Shown piece by piece: positions 24,914 through 34,958 of a stretch of DNA of 64,000 nucleotides (its first letter is position 1; each line of letters starts with the position of its first letter). Position numbers and translations under genes: made by a program. Source of the DNA: Terasakiella sp033100395 (lineage in GTDB: Bacteria > Pseudomonadota > Alphaproteobacteria > Rhodospirillales > Terasakiellaceae); the NCBI RefSeq assembly GCF_033100395.1, contig NZ_JAWLVJ010000011.1, forward strand, positions 62,001-126,000, read 5' to 3'. Under the pieces are notes generated by a model, which made no database searches, was not told the origin of the DNA, and saw nothing but the letters and a program-made list of their open reading frames with translations.

Positions 24914-27511
24914 TTAACCCAAAGACTTGGTTGCCATCTCGAACGTGTCGTTGGACAGGCCGTCGGTGTCGATGATACGCTGCAACTGTGCTTTCATCAG
25001 TTCTTGTCGTTTTTCATCAAATCGACGCCATTTACCCAGCGGCGCAATCATGCGCGCGGCAATTTGCGGGTTGATCTTGTCCAGTTCAATCACTCGGTCG
25101 GCCTGAAACTCATAGCCCTGTCCCTTTGCATCATGGAAATGCAGCGGGTTGGCCATGGCAAATACACCGACGAGGGAGCGGACCTTGTTCGGGTTTTTGA
25201 TGGAAAAGGCTTCGTGATCCAGCAGGGATTTCACCTTATCCAGCGTGCTTGGTTTTGAAGACATGGCCTGTACGGACAACCATTTATCCACCACCAACGG
25301 ATCATCTTTGAAACGGCTATAGAAATCAGCCAGCACTTCTTCGCCCACGCTGCCTTCTTTGTTGGACAGGATGGTCAATGCGGCCATGCGATCCGTCATG
25401 TTGTTCGCGTTGTGATATTGTGCGGTGATCAGGGATGTTGTGGCCGGATCATTCAATTCACCCAGATAGCCAAGGCATACATTTTTAAGGGCACGCTCGC
25501 CCGCAGATTTGGCATCCGGGCTGTAAGGAGTATCGCTTCGAAGTTTGCGATAAGTTTCCTGCAAGGTTTCTTTCAGGTCCTGCGCGATAAAGATGCGCAG
25601 GGCTTCGCGTGCGCCATGGATCGCAACCACATCAACGATTTCCATCTGATCGGCCAGATAGCTTTCAGCCGGAAGCAGCAGGGAAAGTGCGATATAGTCG
25701 TTATCAAGGCTTGCATCTTCCAGTGTGGCTTTCAAGGCATCAATGAAACGCTGATCTTTCTGTACTTCACCTGCGTTCTGGAAGGTCTTGATCATTTCTA
25801 ACAGCAGGTCGGTGGCATAGGATTGTGCGGCTTCCCAACGGGCAAATTCATCATTGTCATTTGCCATCAGGAAAGCCAGATCATCGCGACTGTATGGGGC
25901 TTTCAGCTTGATGGGGGCAGAGAAACCACGATTTAGAGAAATCACGGGTTCTTCGGTGATATTGTTGAATGTGAAGGTCTGGCTTGCTTCATTCAGTGAC
26001 AGAACTTCACTGTACAGGTCTGATCCGTCCTTGCCCACAAGCCCGATGGCGATCGGCATATGCATAACCTCTTTCACATCCTGCCCCGGTGTCGGGGCAA
26101 GGGTTTGGGAAAGGGTGAGGGTGAATTGTTTGGCAGCCCCATCATAATTCCATCTGGCGGTGACTTCGGGTGTGCCTGCTTGGGAATACCACAGCTTAAA
26201 CTGTTTCAGGTCAATACCGGAGGCATCCATCATGGCAGCCGCAAAGTCATCACACGTTACAGCCTCCCCATCATGGCGTTCAAAATAAAGCTTCATGCCT
26301 TTCTGGAAGTTTTCTTCCCCTAAAAGCGTGTGCATCATTCTGATAACCTCGGACCCTTTGTTATAAACGGTGGCGGTATAGAAATTATCAATGGCGATAT
26401 ACTGGTCCGGGCGCACCGGATGGGCCAGTGGCCCAGCATCTTCTGGGAATTGCCCGCCACGCAGGACTTTGACATTGCCGATCCGTTCTGTAGCACGGGA
26501 CCGCATGTCAGATGAAAATTCCTGATCGCGGAAAACCGTTAGACCTTCTTTTAGCGATAACTGAAACCAGTCCCGGCAGGTCACCCGGTTGCCTGTCCAG
26601 TTGTGGAAATATTCATGCGCAATCACGCCTTCGATCCCGGCGTAATCCTGATCGGTGGCGGTGTCGGATTTCGCCAGAACGTACTTGGTGTTAAAGACGT
26701 TCAGGGATTTATTTTCCATCGCGCCCATGTTGAAGTCACTGACGGCGACGATGTTATAAAGGTCCAGGTCATATTCCAGCCCAAAGCGGTCTTCATCCCA
26801 CTTCATGGATGCTTTCAGGCTTTCCATCGCCCAGTCACAGCGGTCTTCATTGCCATGTTCGACAAAGATACGCAGATCAACTGTGTTGCCGGATTTGGTG
26901 ATAAAGGTGTCATCCACACGGGCCAGATCACCTGCAACCAACGCAAAGAGATAGCTTGGTTTGGGGAAGGGGTCATTCCAGACGCAGACGTGTTGGCCGT
27001 CTTCAGCCTCACTTTCTTCCACCAGATTACCGTTGGACAGCATGACCGGGCAGGTATCCTTATCAGCAATGATCGTGACGTTAAAGCGCGTCATCACATC
27101 TGGGCGGTCCTGGAAATAGGTGATGCGGCGAAAGCCCTGGGCTTCACATTGGGTGCAGTAATTCCCGCTGGACTGATAAAGACCGGACAGTTGCGTGTTG
27201 CCCTTCGGATCAATTTCTGTTTCCACAACCAGTTCAAATCGTTCCGGCAGGTCCGTCAGGGTTAGTTTGTCGCCTTCGATGGCATAATCATTTTCTGAAA
27301 GTGTGCGGCCATCAAGTGCGATGCTTAGAAGCTTCAAATCTTCCCCATCCAGAACAAGGTCTGTGCCCTCGCCGTCCTGATAATAAGTCGCTGCGGCTAA
27401 AACGCGCGTGCTTTCAGGTTCCAGATCAAAGACAAGGTCAAGGCTATCGACCTGAAAGTTTGGTTTTGCGTAATCTTCCAGGCGGATTGTTTTGGGCTGT
27501 TCGGTTTTCAT
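24914..27511 (-). CDS. pepN: Aminopeptidase N (M1 family)
   Basis: This 865-residue zinc metallopeptidase removes N-terminal residues from peptides in the cytoplasm. The substrate-binding motif FNMGAMENKSLN and the zinc site HEYFHNWTGNRV, with the third ligand Glu in LKEGLTVFRDQEF, are all present. Length and domain order match the gammaproteobacterial-type PepN. It is convergent with the transglycosylase gene (3-nt gap) and follows the thioesterase gene by 10 nt on the same strand. Confidence 0.96.
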   Translation of the reverse strand: MKTEQPKTIRLEDYAKPNFQVDSLDLVFDLEPESTRVLAAATYYQDGEGTDLVLDGEDLKLLSIALDGRTLSENDYAIEGDKLTLTDLPERFELVVETEIDPKGNTQLSGLYQSSGNYCTQCEAQGFRRITYFQDRPDVMTRFNVTIIADKDTCPVMLSNGNLVEESEAEDGQHVCVWNDPFPKPSYLFALVAGDLARVDDTFITKSGNTVDLRIFVEHGNEDRCDWAMESLKASMKWDEDRFGLEYDLDLYNIVAVSDFNMGAMENKSLNVFNTKYVLAKSDTATDQDYAGIEGVIAHEYFHNWTGNRVTCRDWFQLSLKEGLTVFRDQEFSSDMRSRATERIGNVKVLRGGQFPEDAGPLAHPVRPDQYIAIDNFYTATVYNKGSEVIRMMHTLLGEENFQKGMKLYFERHDGEAVTCDDFAAAMMDASGIDLKQFKLWYSQAGTPEVTARWNYDGAAKQFTLTLSQTLAPTPGQDVKEVMHMPIAIGLVGKDGSDLYSEVLSLNEASQTFTFNNITEEPVISLNRGFSAPIKLKAPYSRDDLAFLMANDNDEFARWEAAQSYATDLLLEMIKTFQNAGEVQKDQRFIDALKATLEDASLDNDYIALSLLLPAESYLADQMEIVDVVAIHGAREALRIFIAQDLKETLQETYRKLRSDTPYSPDAKSAGERALKNVCLGYLGELNDPATTSLITAQYHNANNMTDRMAALTILSNKEGSVGEEVLADFYSRFKDDPLVVDKWLSVQAMSSKPSTLDKVKSLLDHEAFSIKNPNKVRSLVGVFAMANPLHFHDAKGQGYEFQADRVIELDKINPQIAARMIAPLGKWRRFDEKRQELMKAQLQRIIDTDGLSNDTFEMATKSLG

Positions 27512-27521
27512 TATGGGGCCT

Positions 27522-28286
27522 TTAACGGGTAATGTGGGCGCGGATCAGTTCCTGATTATCCTGATTGGATAAAAGAACAAGGCTTTCTTTGGGGTTAAGC
27601 TGCTGAACTTCGGCTTCGACGGTGTCATTTAAGCGACATTCATTTCGAAAGACGATGTCAAGTGCGCGGGGCTGAAACGGATGTTTACACCCTTCTGCTG
27701 CGGAACTTAACGCCCATTCTATTAAGGTGGTATTATTGACGTGATTGTAAAGGTCGATATCACCAAGGCGCGGTTTAAAGGGCGGCATAGGGATACCGAT
27801 AAAAGGTTTATCAATGGATCGTTTCTGGAATTCAATCGGTTTGGGTCCGGCGTCCGGCATGCGCGCCTGGACAAATTCCGGCCAGTCTGCCATGGCGCGT
27901 TCTTCCAGATCAAACAAGGCGAAGGTGGTCAGTGCGGTTGCAATCACCATATTATTTTCATCACGCAGGCGATAAAAGCGATTGCCGAATTTGCCTTGCA
28001 GGCCCGCATACCAGGTTTCAACGGCAATAGCGTCACCTTTGCGTGGATAGTGGCGCACAAAAACGGCCAAGCGGGCCAGCACCCAGGCAAGGTCGGTGCC
28101 TTGCAGGCTTTCCATACCAAGGTTCAGAAGGGTAGAATTTCGAAAGGCGGCTTCTTGCAGATATTCTGCAACACTGCAGATTGAAAATAAACCATTGGGA
28201 CAGATTTCTGAAACCCGAACATGGAAAATTTCCTGGCCTAGCGTCGGCGGGGCCTTGGCATTTGCAACTTTCGCCCAATCAATCAT
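27522..28286 (-). CDS. Acyl-ACP thioesterase-like protein
   Basis: This 254-residue protein has a double hot-dog arrangement like plant and bacterial acyl-ACP thioesterases. The first half contains FSICSVAEYLQEAAFRNS; the second has the conserved DIDLYNHVNNTTLIEWAL with the N-x-H-V-N active-site pattern. It probably releases fatty acids from acyl carrier protein. The chain-length preference cannot be told. AGAGGGA precedes the ATG. pepN follows directly, and the pair may be transcribed together. Divergent from the OsmC gene. Confidence 0.85.
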   Translation of the reverse strand: MIDWAKVANAKAPPTLGQEIFHVRVSEICPNGLFSICSVAEYLQEAAFRNSTLLNLGMESLQGTDLAWVLARLAVFVRHYPRKGDAIAVETWYAGLQGKFGNRFYRLRDENNMVIATALTTFALFDLEERAMADWPEFVQARMPDAGPKPIEFQKRSIDKPFIGIPMPPFKPRLGDIDLYNHVNNTTLIEWALSSAAEGCKHPFQPRALDIVFRNECRLNDTVEAEVQQLNPKESLVLLSNQDNQELIRAHITR

Positions 28287-28350
28287 ATGGCAATCCCTCT
28301 TTTTTCTTGTTATGTAGAAGCCAAATTTCTTTTAAGTCAAGGATGAAGCT

Positions 28351-28770
28351 ATGACCACACGTGTAAAATGGGTTGAAGACCGCACATTTATCGGCACCTC
28401 CAACAGCGGCCATGCTGTTGTTATGGAAGCCAAAGGCGCAGATCAGGGCAGCGTTGGCCCCAGCCCGATGGAGATGTTACTGCTGGGTATGGGCGGCTGC
28501 ACGACCTTCGATGTGGTTCATATTCTGGGTCGTATGCGTGAAAATGTTGTGGATTGCGAAGTCGAAATCGATGGTACACGTGCTGATGAAGACCCCAAGG
28601 TCTACACCAAAATCCATGCGCATTTTAAAGTGACGGGTCATGGCCTGAAAGAAAAGAAGGTCAAACAGGCGGTTGAACTGTCGGCTGAGAAATATTGCTC
28701 TGCCTCCATCATGATGGGTGCAACCGCTGAGATCACGCACGATTTTGAAGTGATTGACCTGGATGAGTGA
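28351..28770 (+). CDS. OsmC-family protein (YhfA-like)
   Basis: This 139-residue protein has the OsmC/Ohr fold. It contains a SNSGHAVVMEAKGADQGS segment, the first cysteine in MGGCTTFDVVHILGRMRE and the second in SAEKYCSASIMM. Two conserved cysteines support thiol peroxidase-type chemistry or a redox-binding role. The spacing is like YhfA and not like Ohr. AAGGA lies about 6 nt before the ATG. It is followed by a REP-like hairpin pair that may also end its transcript. Confidence 0.85.
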   Translation: MTTRVKWVEDRTFIGTSNSGHAVVMEAKGADQGSVGPSPMEMLLLGMGGCTTFDVVHILGRMRENVVDCEVEIDGTRADEDPKVYTKIHAHFKVTGHGLKEKKVKQAVELSAEKYCSASIMMGATAEITHDFEVIDLDE

Positions 28771-28776
28771 CCCTGT

Positions 28777-28845
28777 GTCCCGGCGCAGGCCGGGACCTTT
28801 TGAAGTCAGCGCTAGCTGTTAACCAGCCCCCGGCCTTCGCCGGGG
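28777..28845. repeat. REP-like palindrome pair, G/C-stem variant
   Basis: Stem-loops GTCCCGGC-gcag-GCCGGGAC (28777-28796) and CCCCGGC-cttc-GCCGGGG (28828-28845) lie between the convergent osmC-type gene and ligA. Loop sequences (gcag, cttc) are identical to those of the pair at 60848-60918 although the stems differ. The first hairpin is followed by CCTTTTG on the plus strand. Confidence 0.7.
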
Positions 28846-28863
28846 AACGGTGTTATTTGGGAC

Positions 28864-30951
28864 TTAACTCCCCACCAGCTCATGCCAGCCTTCTTCTGTC
28901 AGCACATTGACACCAAGGTCTTCGGCCTTTTTAAGCTTGGACCCGGCACTACCCCCAGCAACCAGATAATCCGTCTTTTTCGAAACGGACCCGGATACCT
29001 TGGCCCCTAAGCTTTCTGCCTTTGCTTTGGCTTCGGCGCGCGTCATGGTGACCAGTGTTCCGGTGAAGACGACGGTTTTGCCTGCAACCGGGCTGCCGTC
29101 TGTTTTGGGCACTTCAAATTCTTCGATGGTGAGCTGGTTATCCAAATCCTGCATCACATCGCGATTATGCTGTTCATCGAAAAATTCAATAATATCCTGC
29201 GCCATGGAGGCCCCGATGCCGTCAATGGCGATCAGGTCGGTGTAAGCCGTGCTTTCTTGATCATGGGCGGCCAGCATGGCGTTATACCAAGCATCAAAGC
29301 TTAAGTAGTTCTTTGCCAATGTACGTGCAGTCGCCTGACCCACCTGACGGATGCCGAGGCTATAGATAAAACGATCCAGGCCGATGGTGCGGCGTTCTTC
29401 AATCGATGCTTTCAGGTTACTGACCGATTTTTCTTTCCAGCCATCCCATGTGGCAATGGTGTCGGCATGATCACCTAGGCGGAAGATATCGGCGGGCGTG
29501 GTGATCAGCTTTTTCTCCCAGAATTTTTCGATATTCTTGGTGCCAAGGCCTTCCATATCAAAGGCGTTGCGTGACACAAAATGTTTCAAACGTTCAACGG
29601 CTTGGGCCGGGCAGATCAGACCACCTGTGCAGCGCACGTCCACTTCACCTTCTTCACGCACGGCATGTGATCCACATTCCGGGCATTCGCTCGGGAAGAC
29701 ATAAGGCACACTGTCAGCCGGGCGTTTGTTCATGACGACTTCCACCACCTGTGGGATCACGTCGCCTGCACGCTGGATGACGACCGTGTCACCCACCTGC
29801 ACGCCTTTGCGTTCCAACTCATCCTTGTTGTGGAGTGTCGCGTTGGACACAACCACACCGCCTACAGTGACGGGTTTCAGCCGAGCAACCGGGGTCAGCT
29901 TACCTGTGCGACCGACCTGAATGTCGATGGCTTCCAGTACTGTCTGGGCTTTTTCTGCCGGAAACTTATGCGCAATGGCCCAACGTGGGGAGCGTGAGAC
30001 AAATCCCAGTCGTTCCTGCCAGTCCAGACGGTTGACCTTATAGACCACGCCGTCGATATCATAAGGCAGATTGGCGCGTTCATCATTGATGTGGTTGTAA
30101 AGCGTCATGATGTCTTCAAGGTTGTGGCAGACCTTGGTCAGTGGATTGACCGGGAAGCCCCATTCTTTGAACGTATCAATCACGCCCATCTGGGTATCAG
30201 ACAACGGCGCACTCAACTCCCCCCAGGCATAGGCAAAGATACGCAACGGGCGTTGCTTGGTGATGCTGGTATCTAGTTGACGCAGTGATCCAGCAGCCGC
30301 ATTTCTGGGGTTGGCAAAGACCTTGGCGCCTGCATCTTCTTGCTTTTTGTTGAGTGCGAGGAATTCATCTTTCGCCATATAGACTTCACCGCGAATTTCC
30401 ACCACATGGGGCACACCTGCGGGCAGCTCAAGCGGCAGTTCTTTCAGCGTCAGGATGTTGCGCGTAACATCTTCGCCTTCCGCGCCATCGCCCCGGGTTG
30501 CAGCCTGTTTGAACTTGCCGTTTTCATATCGCAGGGAAATGGAAAGCCCATCGATTTTGGGTTCGGCCACGATATCCAGATCATCTGTGTCGCCAAGGCC
30601 AAGGAAGCGGCGAATGCGATCCTGAAAATCCTGCACATCTTCTTCGTTAAAGGCATTGCCCAAGGACAGCATGGGTACCGCGTGTGTGATTTTGGAAAAG
30701 CCGGATTGCACGGCGGCTCCGACCTTTTCGCTTGGGCTGTCTTTACGTTTTAGATGCGGGAATTTTTCTTCCAATGCCGTGTTGCGCAGACGCAGGGCGT
30801 CATATTCCCCATCACTGATGGTCGGGGCATCATTCTGATAGTAGCGTTTGTCATGTTCATGAATTTCTTTCGCCAATGCCTTGAGTTCGGCATAGGCGTC
30901 AAATTCAGTCAGTTCATCGACTGAAAGATCACGTAAGCTTTTGATGGCCAT
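28864..30951 (-). CDS. ligA: NAD+-dependent DNA ligase
   Basis: This 695-residue replicative ligase joins nicks using NAD+. The adenylation lysine is in EPKIDGLSISLRYENG. The four-Cys zinc finger begins CPECGSHAV and ends CTGGLICPAQA. Helix-hairpin-helix repeats follow, and a C-terminal BRCT domain (GKTVVFTGTLVTMTRAEAKA .. KTDYLVAG) completes it. All expected parts and the usual length are present. It is the distal gene of the dcw-lpxC-bamD-recN run, starting 6 nt after the recN stop. Confidence 0.97.
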   Translation of the reverse strand: MAIKSLRDLSVDELTEFDAYAELKALAKEIHEHDKRYYQNDAPTISDGEYDALRLRNTALEEKFPHLKRKDSPSEKVGAAVQSGFSKITHAVPMLSLGNAFNEEDVQDFQDRIRRFLGLGDTDDLDIVAEPKIDGLSISLRYENGKFKQAATRGDGAEGEDVTRNILTLKELPLELPAGVPHVVEIRGEVYMAKDEFLALNKKQEDAGAKVFANPRNAAAGSLRQLDTSITKQRPLRIFAYAWGELSAPLSDTQMGVIDTFKEWGFPVNPLTKVCHNLEDIMTLYNHINDERANLPYDIDGVVYKVNRLDWQERLGFVSRSPRWAIAHKFPAEKAQTVLEAIDIQVGRTGKLTPVARLKPVTVGGVVVSNATLHNKDELERKGVQVGDTVVIQRAGDVIPQVVEVVMNKRPADSVPYVFPSECPECGSHAVREEGEVDVRCTGGLICPAQAVERLKHFVSRNAFDMEGLGTKNIEKFWEKKLITTPADIFRLGDHADTIATWDGWKEKSVSNLKASIEERRTIGLDRFIYSLGIRQVGQATARTLAKNYLSFDAWYNAMLAAHDQESTAYTDLIAIDGIGASMAQDIIEFFDEQHNRDVMQDLDNQLTIEEFEVPKTDGSPVAGKTVVFTGTLVTMTRAEAKAKAESLGAKVSGSVSKKTDYLVAGGSAGSKLKKAEDLGVNVLTEEGWHELVGS

Positions 30952-30957
30952 ATTTAT

Positions 30958-32622
30958 TTAAACCGCGTTTAAAAGTGTGTCTGCTGCTGCCCGTGCTTCG
31001 GTGGTGACATGTTCACCTGAAATCATCCGGGCAATTTCTTCGGTACGTTCGTTGTCATTCAGCGGACGAATGGTCGAGGTCACAGACCCGCCTGTCTCGC
31101 TTTTTGAAACCTGTAAATGGTGGTTGCCGCGCGCGCCCACTTGTGGGGAATGGGTGACCACAAGCACCTGCACATCTTCAGCCAGTGCGCCCAGTCGTTC
31201 ACCAACGGCTGCGGCGGTCGCCCCGCCAATTCCGGCATCGACTTCGTCAAAGACAAGGGTGGGGATGGGGTCGGCCTGGGCCAGAACTACCTTCAAGGCC
31301 AGCATAAAACGTGAGAGTTCCCCGCCGGATGCGACCTTGGCAATGGGGCCAAGCGGCGCGCCAAAGTTGGTGGAAATTTCAAAGGCGATCTTGTCACACC
31401 CTGTTTCGTTCCAGTCATCCTGATCCAGCTTGATAATGGTGGTCCCGAACGTTGCGCCCCCCAGTTTCAGCGGGCCAAGTTCGTTATTGACGGCGCGATC
31501 CAGACCGGAAGCCGTCTTGCGGCGTTGCGCGCCCAGTTCTTCGGCGATTTGAATATAGGCGTTGCGCTTTTCTGTTTCTTTAGTACGCAGGTCCTGCAAG
31601 GCGCTGTCGCCTGCTTCAACGGCTTCAAGCTGCGCAACGAAACGGTCTTTCAAGCCCGGCAGTTCGGTGACCGGAACATCGTGTTTGCGCGCCGCACCGC
31701 GAAGGGCAAAGAGCCGTTCTTCAATGGCTTCGAGATGGCGCGGGTCCAGGTCAACTTCGTTACTGGCACGTTCCAGCTGCTGAATACCGATGGAGGCATA
31801 TTCAGAGGCTTTATCCAGCGTTTCCAGCACTTCATCCAGACGGCCTTCGGCTTTTTCGGCGATCCGTTCCAGATGGCGCAAGCTATTTCGCAGCATGGTT
31901 TCCACACCCTTGTGGGCGTAAAGTTCGTTATGGGCCTGTTTCAACCCTTCCAGCAGCTTTTCCCCGTGCATCATCATCTGACGCTGGTTGGCGAGGTCTT
32001 CTTCTTCGCCTTCCTGTGGGGCAAGCTGGGTCAATTCTTCTACCATATGGCGCAGATATTCTTCATCCGCGCGCGCTTTTTCTAGCGCTGCTTCGGCTTC
32101 GATACGTTCTTTTTCAACTGCGCGCCATTCCCGATAGATGCCTTTGGTTTTGCCAGCAAGGCCTGTCAGATTGCCAAACAGGTCTAGAAGGCCACGGTGG
32201 GTCGCCGGGTTCATCAGGCCTTGGGTATCAAATTGTCCGTGGATTTCTACCAAAGCAGCACCAGCCTGGCGCAGCAAGCTGACACTGACGGGCTGATCAT
32301 TGATATAGGCACGCGAACGCCCATCGCTGTTGACGACACGGCGCAGGACCAGTGTGTCGTCACGTTCGATATCGGCTTCGTCCAGAATGTCCCAGAAGGG
32401 GTGATCGGCGGGCAGGTCAAATTCCGCACTAACGCTGCCTTTGTCACTGCCATGGCGCACAAGGGCACTGTCGGCACGTGCACCAAGGGCAAGGCCTAAG
32501 CTGTCCAGCAGGATGGATTTACCCGCACCGGTTTCCCCGGTCAGGACACACAGACCGTTTTTAAAATCTACATTCAGTTTGTCGATCAGGACAATGTCGC
32601 GAATAGAAAGGCGATGCAGCAT
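30958..32622 (-). CDS. recN: DNA repair ATPase RecN
   Basis: This 554-residue SMC-like protein acts in double-strand-break repair. It has Walker A LTGETGAGKSILLDSLGLAL near residue 30, a central Glu-rich coiled coil, signature SGGELSRFMLALK and Walker B LVFDEVDAGIGG near the end. It lies between bamD (12-nt gap) and ligA (6-nt gap), an arrangement common in alphaproteobacteria. I saw no LexA-type operator in the short upstream gap, so it probably relies on operon read-through. Confidence 0.97.
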   Translation of the reverse strand: MLHRLSIRDIVLIDKLNVDFKNGLCVLTGETGAGKSILLDSLGLALGARADSALVRHGSDKGSVSAEFDLPADHPFWDILDEADIERDDTLVLRRVVNSDGRSRAYINDQPVSVSLLRQAGAALVEIHGQFDTQGLMNPATHRGLLDLFGNLTGLAGKTKGIYREWRAVEKERIEAEAALEKARADEEYLRHMVEELTQLAPQEGEEEDLANQRQMMMHGEKLLEGLKQAHNELYAHKGVETMLRNSLRHLERIAEKAEGRLDEVLETLDKASEYASIGIQQLERASNEVDLDPRHLEAIEERLFALRGAARKHDVPVTELPGLKDRFVAQLEAVEAGDSALQDLRTKETEKRNAYIQIAEELGAQRRKTASGLDRAVNNELGPLKLGGATFGTTIIKLDQDDWNETGCDKIAFEISTNFGAPLGPIAKVASGGELSRFMLALKVVLAQADPIPTLVFDEVDAGIGGATAAAVGERLGALAEDVQVLVVTHSPQVGARGNHHLQVSKSETGGSVTSTIRPLNDNERTEEIARMISGEHVTTEARAAADTLLNAV

Positions 32623-32634
32623 GGTTAGGACCGC

Positions 32635-33570
32635 TTATTCCCAGAATTTCCACCAAGAACTCTCACGCTCTGCCTGAAGTTGTTCTCGTTCTTCAGGGGG
32701 CAAAGCGTTTTCTGCGGCGATACCGTCTTGTTCTTCCAAGACTTCAAGGGCGTCCTTTTTATCAAACGGCCAGTACCAGCTGGGTTCTTCTTTTTCTTTG
32801 ACGCGTTTGCGTTCCACAATCTGATAGGAATCTACATACCATTCAGACCCCGGGAAGTTATGGCCCAATACAGCCGCAGTGCGTTTAGCTTCGTCATCCA
32901 GGCCCAGCTGGATATAGCATTCGATCATACGGTGAAGGGCTTCAGGTACGTGGGTTGTGGTTTGATAATGCTGTACAACGGCCTTAAAGCGGCTAAGCGC
33001 TGCAATACATTGGTTACGTGATGTGTAATAACGCCCGATCTCCATTTCCTTACCTGCCAGGTGGTCGATGGTCAGGTCCAGCTTGATGCGGGCATCACGG
33101 GCATATTTGCTGGTCGGGAAGCGTTTGATTAGTTCCTTAAAGGTCTGTTGCGCCTGATCTGTCATCAACTGGTCACGTCCAACATCCGAGATTTGTTCGT
33201 AATACGACAGGCCCTTCAGGTAGGTTGCGTAAGGCACGTCTTTGTTGGATGGATGCAGCTGGATAAAGCGATCAAGCGCGATCACCGCTTCGTCATATTT
33301 TTCGTTTTCATAATGGGCATAGGCCGCCATCAGCTGGGCTTTGGTTGCCCAGACGGAATAAGGGTGCTGACGTTCAACTTCATCAAACTTTTGGGCTGCT
33401 TCTTCATATTCTTTTGCCAGCAAAGCGTTATGACCGTCGTTATAGAGCTGTTCGACAGGGCTTTCGACATATTCTTCAGCCTCTTCCGTAGAAGAACAGG
33501 CGCTTAAAAGGGTCAATGCCAATAACGGTGTGGCGATATATTTGAGCGAGCGTTGAGAGAAATATTTCAT
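32635..33570 (-). CDS. bamD: Outer membrane protein assembly factor BamD
   Basis: This 311-residue lipoprotein has signal LLALTLLSACSS with the lipobox Cys at about residue 25. It then has tetratricopeptide repeats (YNDGHNALLAKEYEEAAQKF .. HPYSVWATKAQLMAAYAHY) typical of BamD, an essential partner of BamA in inserting beta-barrels. Its C-terminal tail is charged and longer than in E. coli (245 residues). It follows the lpxC terminator, so a promoter must lie in 33571-33668. The next genes recN and ligA are close behind. Confidence 0.93.
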   Translation of the reverse strand: MKYFSQRSLKYIATPLLALTLLSACSSTEEAEEYVESPVEQLYNDGHNALLAKEYEEAAQKFDEVERQHPYSVWATKAQLMAAYAHYENEKYDEAVIALDRFIQLHPSNKDVPYATYLKGLSYYEQISDVGRDQLMTDQAQQTFKELIKRFPTSKYARDARIKLDLTIDHLAGKEMEIGRYYTSRNQCIAALSRFKAVVQHYQTTTHVPEALHRMIECYIQLGLDDEAKRTAAVLGHNFPGSEWYVDSYQIVERKRVKEKEEPSWYWPFDKKDALEVLEEQDGIAAENALPPEEREQLQAERESSWWKFWE

Positions 33571-33663
33571 CTAAAGTCTATCATCTATGGCCGTGTTATG
33601 AAGATTAGCCGAGACTATACCAAGAAAGGTGGTTTTGTCTCTATTCATTTGTAGTGATCTAAC

Positions 33664-33695
33664 AAAAAAGACCCTGAACGCAAGGTCCAGGGTCT
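33664..33695 (-). terminator. Rho-independent terminator of lpxC
   Basis: AGACCCTG (33669-33676) pairs perfectly with CAGGGTCT (33688-33695) across an 11-nt loop. On the minus strand a TTTTTT run follows. It lies about 30 nt after the lpxC stop. Confidence 0.9.
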
Positions 33696-33722
33696 AAGTT
33701 GTTTTAGTGAGTGATTGATTTC

Positions 33723-34670
33723 TCAAGCAGATTTGCTTTTGCGCTGTTCTGTGTAAGCGGCATCAAGATCTTCAACTGTCATCGGAACGATAGACCAGGC
33801 ATCCTGATCCGCCATGAGTGCGCGCAGCAGTTGGTTGTTCATATAGTGGCCCGTGCAAATCCCGGTGAAGTGACCGATGATCGGCATGCCAGCCAGTGCC
33901 AAGTCGCCAACTGCATCCAGAATTTTGTGGCGTACGCATTCATTTTCAAAACGCACACCGCCTTCGTTCATCACGCCATCGGCGCTGACAACAACAGCGT
34001 TATCAAGCGAGCCACCGCGGGCCAAGCCTTGGCTACGCATATATTCAACTTCCTGCAGGCGGCAGAAGGTGCGCGCACGAGACAGCTCTTCTTTAAAGAC
34101 GCCGCGGCCCATGTGAATTGTTTGTTCCTGACGGCCAATGGTTGGATCATCAAAATCAATTGTGACATCCAGAACAGACCCTTCGCCTGGCTGATAGCCC
34201 GCGAAACGGCCATTGTCTTCAACACTGACCGGTTTTTCAATGCGAATGGCTTTGCGTGGGGCATCCAGTTCTTTTGTGCCTGCACATTCGATCAGGAAAA
34301 CAAAAGGTGCAGCGCTGCCGTCCATGACAGGCATTTCAGGACCGTTGATTTCTACCAGCAGATTGTCGATGCCAACGCCAGCAAGGGCGGCCATCAGATG
34401 TTCGATCGTTGCAACAGTGACACTGTCTTTGTTGCCGATTTTTGTGCAGAGAACGGTTTCAACAACATTGTCATAAGTGGCCGCGATTTCCGCGCCGTTC
34501 CCTGCAATGTCGGTCCGTTTGAAAATGATGCCTGTGTCAGCTTCGGCGGGCTTGAGCGTGATGGACACTTTCTCACCAGAATGGAGCGCGATACCCGAAC
34601 AATTGATCGGTGTTTTTAAAGTTTTCTGACGGAGAACTTTAGCTGCTTTCTGGTTTGAAATCTTGGTCAT
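33723..34670 (-). CDS. lpxC: UDP-3-O-acyl-N-acetylglucosamine deacetylase
   Basis: This 315-residue zinc enzyme performs the committed step of lipid A synthesis. Zinc ligands are in TIEHLMAALAG and CVRHKILDAVGDLALAG, and the catalytic region GHFTGICTGHYMNN is present. Length is usual. It lies downstream of ftsZ, but a strong terminator (34800-34855) separates the two, so it should have its own promoter at 34671-34800. GAAAGGGGCG precedes the ATG. Confidence 0.97.
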   Translation of the reverse strand: MTKISNQKAAKVLRQKTLKTPINCSGIALHSGEKVSITLKPAEADTGIIFKRTDIAGNGAEIAATYDNVVETVLCTKIGNKDSVTVATIEHLMAALAGVGIDNLLVEINGPEMPVMDGSAAPFVFLIECAGTKELDAPRKAIRIEKPVSVEDNGRFAGYQPGEGSVLDVTIDFDDPTIGRQEQTIHMGRGVFKEELSRARTFCRLQEVEYMRSQGLARGGSLDNAVVVSADGVMNEGGVRFENECVRHKILDAVGDLALAGMPIIGHFTGICTGHYMNNQLLRALMADQDAWSIVPMTVEDLDAAYTEQRKSKSA

Positions 34671-34799
34671 GACGCCCCTTTCGATTGTCGGGTAGGTTAT
34701 TACCCATAATTCTTATACTGAATTATTAACCAAGGATGGGAAAGAACTCAAATCAAGCTTTGTTACATTTTGTTACAACGCAATATGGTTGTAAGTTGT

Positions 34800-34855
34800 T
34801 GAAATAAAAGCCGGTCTTCGTTGTACGCACGCATGTGCGAAACAAAGACCGGCTT
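34800..34855 (-). terminator. Terminator of the ftsQAZ end of the dcw cluster
   Basis: A long interrupted stem lies here: AAGCCGGTCTT (34808-34818) with AAGACCGGCTT (34845-34855), then 3 and 5 more base pairs to a GCAT loop. On the minus strand CTTTTATTTC follows. A second 8-bp hairpin (GACCTGTT / AACAGGTC, 34931-34951) sits 8 nt after the ftsZ stop without a T-run and may protect the mRNA 3' end. Confidence 0.85.
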
Positions 34856-34958
34856 CAAGTCACGTTGTTTCGAAATAACCCGTGGTTATCTCAAGGGACC
34901 AATTAAGGCAGAACGGATCCCTTCAGGGCAGACCTGTTGGTTTAACAGGTCCTGGCCC

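Noticed and set aside
26603..27265. 220-residue plus-strand reading frame opposite pepN
   Set aside because: Antisense to conserved PepN motifs; no independent evidence.
33711..34619. 302-residue plus-strand reading frame opposite lpxC
   Set aside because: A mirror of codon bias in a strongly conserved gene; no start signal, and lpxC is intact on the other strand.
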